64,000 nt of DNA from Branchiostoma floridae (Eukaryota > Chordata > Leptocardii > Amphioxiformes > Branchiostomatidae). The notes below the pieces were generated by a model. The model did no database searches. It saw only the letters and a program-made list of their open reading frames with translations, and was not told where the DNA came from. Of the stretch, positions 13,723 through 64,000 are shown piece by piece. The stretch's first letter is position 1. Each line of letters opens with the position of its first letter. The stretch is taken from the NCBI RefSeq assembly GCF_000003815.2, contig NC_049988.1, positions 17,966,402-18,030,401 of the forward strand, given 5' to 3'. A program made the position numbers and the translations under genes.

Positions 13723-14964
13723 GTGAGTTCATTTTGGTCATTATGTCCAGTTTCCAGGGCATTGCTTATGTTTGAGTTTGACAAATGTTGTATTTCTGAG
13801 ATACGAAGTTGTCAGTCAAATTTGCGCAATTACATCTACTACCTAAAGCATTTAAACAAATTTCGCAACTACGCAGTCATGTTTGGAAACTACTTTCAGA
13901 TGGCTGGTGCTTTTCTAGTTTTCTAATGTCGTGTACTACACAATGTCCACATTAACACAATTCTGCATGGCTGCAAACATACTGACAAAAATCCGATGCT
14001 AGTCTTGACGTCTGCTAAAAACAAAATGGCGGTCGCTGCAGTGACATCATTTCCGGCTCATAATCATTTTTTTCTAAAACTTCACACAGCCATATAACAG
14101 CAGGGCGCAGTAAACTTCAGGCAGAATGAGATAGATTAATGTAAGAATAGAATGTCTGCATCCGGAGAGCACATTGAATCGGCAAGGGCTAGTTCCCAGA
14201 TTTATAAAATTGCGAAATTTACAAATTGTCTTTACTTCTTCCTTCGGCATGTTAAAATATTGCATCCGGCAATCTTGCCCAGGTGGCCAGCTGCAACGCT
14301 TTCTTCTTTTAAGTATTCTAAGCACAGAATGCAGGACATTGTGTTTTAGGTTACATGTAAAATATTCATGTGGGGCATAAAGGCTATTTCGGTGATGACA
14401 GGTCTTACGTGCAGTCGTGCCGTGCCAGACCATACTTCATTACTCCGCCTTGTCAACCTACCTTTTATCTCCTTTGTGCTAAACAATATTTCCAATTACG
14501 CCATTGTTTCTTCTGTGGTTTTGCCTGGAAGTCGTTTTAGGGAAAAGTTTTAGTATCCCACACATCTAGTGACAAGAAGTTTTGCTTATAAAATTTATAT
14601 TAGCAATTCTTGCACATTGAGCTCACCACGGTTAAACAGTTAAACTAAACTAAAAAAAGTAGCAGGGGCCATAAAGGATGATCACACACAAACACTTTTT
14701 CATGTACTCTTATAATGACATAACAGTAAAAAACATAGTAGATAAACTTCAAAGCAAACATCAGCCAGTCTTATTGCCATGTTTCATTCCAGGGTACCCT
14801 CTGTTTTCAATACAAACTAACGTTCCAAAACCTCTAGTCACTTCCACTTATTATGATCACAATAGTGCGCACGAAAACGCCATTATCATTGTCTTTAGCT
14901 GTGCGTCATCATGCGCACCTGTCACATACACTAGTTACGCTTCTATTCTTTTCTGACATTCCTG

Positions 14965-14994
14965 TAAATTATAGCAAGACGCGGCTATTCAGTC
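14965..14994 (+). promoter_or_regulatory. Possible core promoter: TATA-like box and initiator
   Basis: TAAATTATA at 14965-14973 is followed by TCAGTC, an initiator-like hexamer with its A at 14991, 26 bases downstream. This would give a leader of about 156 bases before the ATG at 15147. Short AT-rich matches are common by chance, so this is only a suggestion. Confidence 0.25.
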
Positions 14995-15059
14995 TTGTAG
15001 ACAAAAAGTGAGTTATATCGGAGTGATACGACAAGGGTACGCAATAGTACTTCTTGAAC

Positions 15060-15119
15060 ATGAAGCTATGTACTTTCGGCTTGACAACGAAACAGATAGT
15101 CTTCAGAGAGTCTAAGTGA
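15060..15119 (+). other. Upstream ORF in the 5' leader (19 codons)
   Basis: ATG at 15060 opens a 19-codon frame ending TGA at 15117-15119, 27 bases before the main ATG and in the same frame class. If transcription starts near 14991 it lies in the leader and could lower translation of the main frame. No conservation evidence. Confidence 0.3.
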
Positions 15120-15146
15120 TACTAAGAAGGACCGCAGTGGTTGACA

Positions 15147-64000
<48,854 letters not shown>

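Larger units (their letters stand above)
13723..15146. other. Intron or intergenic spacer before signal-peptide exon
   Basis: AT-rich sequence following the phase-1 donor at 13722. It has no repeat-coding character, no convincing exon and no AATAAA or ATTAAA signal that I can see. Its last 200 bases are the probable 5' flank and leader of the exon at 15147. Confidence 0.6.

Noticed and set aside
14074-14433. 119-codon minus-strand ORF
   Set aside because: No recognisable domain, no promoter or poly(A) evidence; likely chance or repeat-derived.

Overview
The window is animal nuclear DNA: GT-AG introns, T/S/P-rich mucin exons thousands of bases long, extracellular domain exons bounded by phase-1 introns, microsatellites and small inverted-repeat transposons. 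The domain set (signal peptide, giant PTS mucin region, EGF, many SEA domains, thrombospondin type 1, NIDO, start of an AMOP-like segment) belongs to the MUC4/SUSD2/nidogen-like world. A non-vertebrate deuterostome is likely and a lancelet (Branchiostoma) is my best guess. That is inference; no species marker is visible.

Bases 1-13722 are one continuous mucin PTS coding stretch on the + strand that enters from outside the window. It is built mostly of 78-bp (26-residue) T/E/P-rich repeats, with a 304-base assembly gap and three places where the reading frame is broken by small indels (about 1125, 3604-3700 and 4853). It ends at a perfect phase-1 splice donor. About 1.4 kb further on, a new first exon encodes a signal peptide (15147-15204). 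From there a second, very large gene, or an internal-promoter isoform of the same gene, runs to the right edge of the window.

That downstream gene contributes about 6,700 visible residues on the + strand. In order: signal peptide; PTS exons (15879-17632, 17881-25569, 26204-26306); three EGF modules; then 18 SEA domains alternating with EGF modules (26693-56938); a short Thr-rich linker; one TSP1 repeat; EGF and calcium-binding EGF modules around a 600-base assembly gap (59321-59920); and a NIDO domain leading into an AMOP-like Cys-Trp-Tyr motif at the window edge. Nearly every domain junction is phase 1, so modules could be duplicated or skipped without breaking frame.

The SEA/EGF region records its own history. 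Flanking units are SEA-EGF-cbEGF and keep a SEA N-half split by an extra phase-0 intron. The middle units are SEA-EGF only, with that intron gone, and were amplified in tandem, part of the array very recently at a period of about 829 bp. Only the first SEA keeps a Gly-Ser pair at the position where mucin SEA domains self-cleave. Introns hold microsatellites, several inverted-repeat (MITE-like) elements, a diverged 150-bp tandem repeat and a fossil SEA exon. I see no convincing gene on the minus strand; long minus-strand ORFs are shadows of the PTS repeats.
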